The notes under the pieces: model-generated
Databases searched by the model: none
The model's input: only the letters and a program-made list of their open reading frames with translations
Told to the model about the DNA's origin: nothing
Shown here: piece by piece, positions 63,432 through 64,000 of the stretch
Layout: every line of letters begins with the position of its first letter
How positions within the stretch are numbered: position 1 is the stretch's first letter
Program-made: the position numbers and the translations under genes
NCBI GenBank assembly: GCA_033762815.1
Contig: JANRLF010000004.1
Coordinates: 1 to 64,000 of the forward strand
From: JANRLF01 sp033762815
GTDB lineage: Bacteria > Bacteroidota > Bacteroidia > Chitinophagales > CAIOSU01
DNA length: 64,000 nt
Reading direction: 5' to 3'

Positions 63432-64000
63432 TTACATGAATATTTGGGTAACCTGTACAGCTACCATATCGATAATAAAAACTAATAAACTGGAAATAAC
63501 CACAGCCGAATTGGCTGCTTGCCCGACACCTGCAGTACCCTTTGTAGCATGGTAACCCATATAACTGCCTACAATGCCAATACCGAAACCGAAAAAAATG
63601 GTTTTGATGGTGGATGGGATAATGTCAATCCAATCCAATGACCTCAATGCTTGGTTGATGAATAAAGTGCTGCTTACCTCTCCAGTAATGTTTACGCCAA
63701 TGTAAGCTCCAAATATGGCAATAGCATCAGCATAAAAAACTAGTATAGGCAATGTAACGGTTACCGCCAAAACCCTTGTCGCCACTATAAATTTGAAAGG
63801 GTTGGTACCGGAAACTTCCATAGCATCAATTTGTTCCGTCACTTTCATGGAACCCAATTCCGCACCAATGCCTGAACCAACCTTGCCGGCGCATATCAAT
63901 GCAGTGATTACGGGCCCCATTTCCCTGATTACAGATATGGTAACCATGGCCGGTAGCCATGCTTCGGCACCAAAGACCGCCAGTGTAGGTTGGCTTTGCA
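63432..64000 (-). CDS. mlaE: MlaE-family ABC permease (cut by window end)
   Basis: The frame is open through base 64000, so the N-terminus lies outside the window and about 190 residues are visible. MlaE signatures MGPVITALICAGKVGSGIGA, ELGSMKVTEQIDAMEVSGTN and GATKG-like AVVISSLLVFIIDMV helices are clear. It forms the inner-membrane channel for phospholipids with MlaF and MlaD; an internal Met at 63947 is not the start. Confidence 0.93.
   Translation of the reverse strand, partial: QSQPTLAVFGAEAWLPAMVTISVIREMGPVITALICAGKVGSGIGAELGSMKVTEQIDAMEVSGTNPFKFIVATRVLAVTVTLPILVFYADAIAIFGAYIGVNITGEVSSTLFINQALRSLDWIDIIPSTIKTIFFGFGIGIVGSYMGYHATKGTAGVGQAANSAVVISSLLVFIIDMVAVQVTQIFM

Overview
The window looks like chromosomal DNA from a member of the Bacteroidota, most likely a Chitinophagales/Saprospirales-type organism. 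The evidence is six secreted proteins with C-terminal type IX secretion (T9SS) sorting domains, SprB and PKD repeats, type III glutamine synthetase, intergenic TAnnTTTG (-7 type) promoter motifs, Kdo/LPS and Mla genes (Gram-negative outer membrane) and moderate GC content. No T9SS machinery gene, phage, insertion sequence or CRISPR array is visible. This is mostly ordinary core genome, with several unusual gene architectures.

Layout. 1-2.7 kb: two tandem paralogous exported proteins (the first cut by the window edge, the second with a collagen-like Gly-X-Y tract) and a 37-residue small ORF. 2.7-5.5 kb: histidine phosphatase, tRNA-Arg, and a lipoprotein/short NfeD/flotillin (floA) operon. 6.0-8.2 kb: rlmH, rhomboid protease and threonine aldolase, coupled by overlapping stop and start codons. 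8.2-13.5 kb: a 1763-residue M43 metalloprotease with PKD and SprB repeats. 13.6-19.1 kb: YkgJ and HMA proteins, corA, a TPR protein, a T9SS cargo protein and dapF. 19.3-24.3 kb: an HtrA protease and pstSCAB without phoU. 24.3-31.9 kb: a YdeI-like protein, a two-component system, glutamine synthetase III joined to an animal-type glutaminase, and two VOC proteins. 32-37 kb: tRNA-Leu, an 11-bp minisatellite, a MarR regulator, pyrG and yidC. 37-46.3 kb: a T9SS Ig/PKD protein, ComEC, and bioF-bioD-bioA behind a LysM/RlpA-like protein. 46.3-51 kb: NfeD protease, kdsB, a UbiA-family prenyltransferase and a GMC oxidoreductase. 51-54.1 kb: a T9SS subtilase followed by a propeptide-only paralogue. 54.3-61.4 kb: a polytopic membrane protein, a double-module D-Ala-D-Ala ligase, a PASTA protein, a T9SS protein and a DCC thioredoxin-like protein. 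61.4-64 kb: a response regulator and mlaD-mlaF-mlaE (mlaE is cut by the window end).

How the genes work together. Envelope biology dominates: peptidoglycan precursors (dapF, ddl), LPS (kdsB), phospholipid transport (mla), membrane insertion (yidC), periplasmic and membrane proteolysis (HtrA, NfeD, rhomboid) and surface-displayed T9SS cargo. The most interesting items are the glutamine synthetase III-glutaminase pair, the tandem Ddl fusion, the orphan subtilase propeptide carrying its own sorting domain, and palindromic sequence next to the glutamine synthetase promoter. I see no wholly new multi-gene system; the orphan propeptide/subtilase pair and the glutamine cycle operon are the best candidates.
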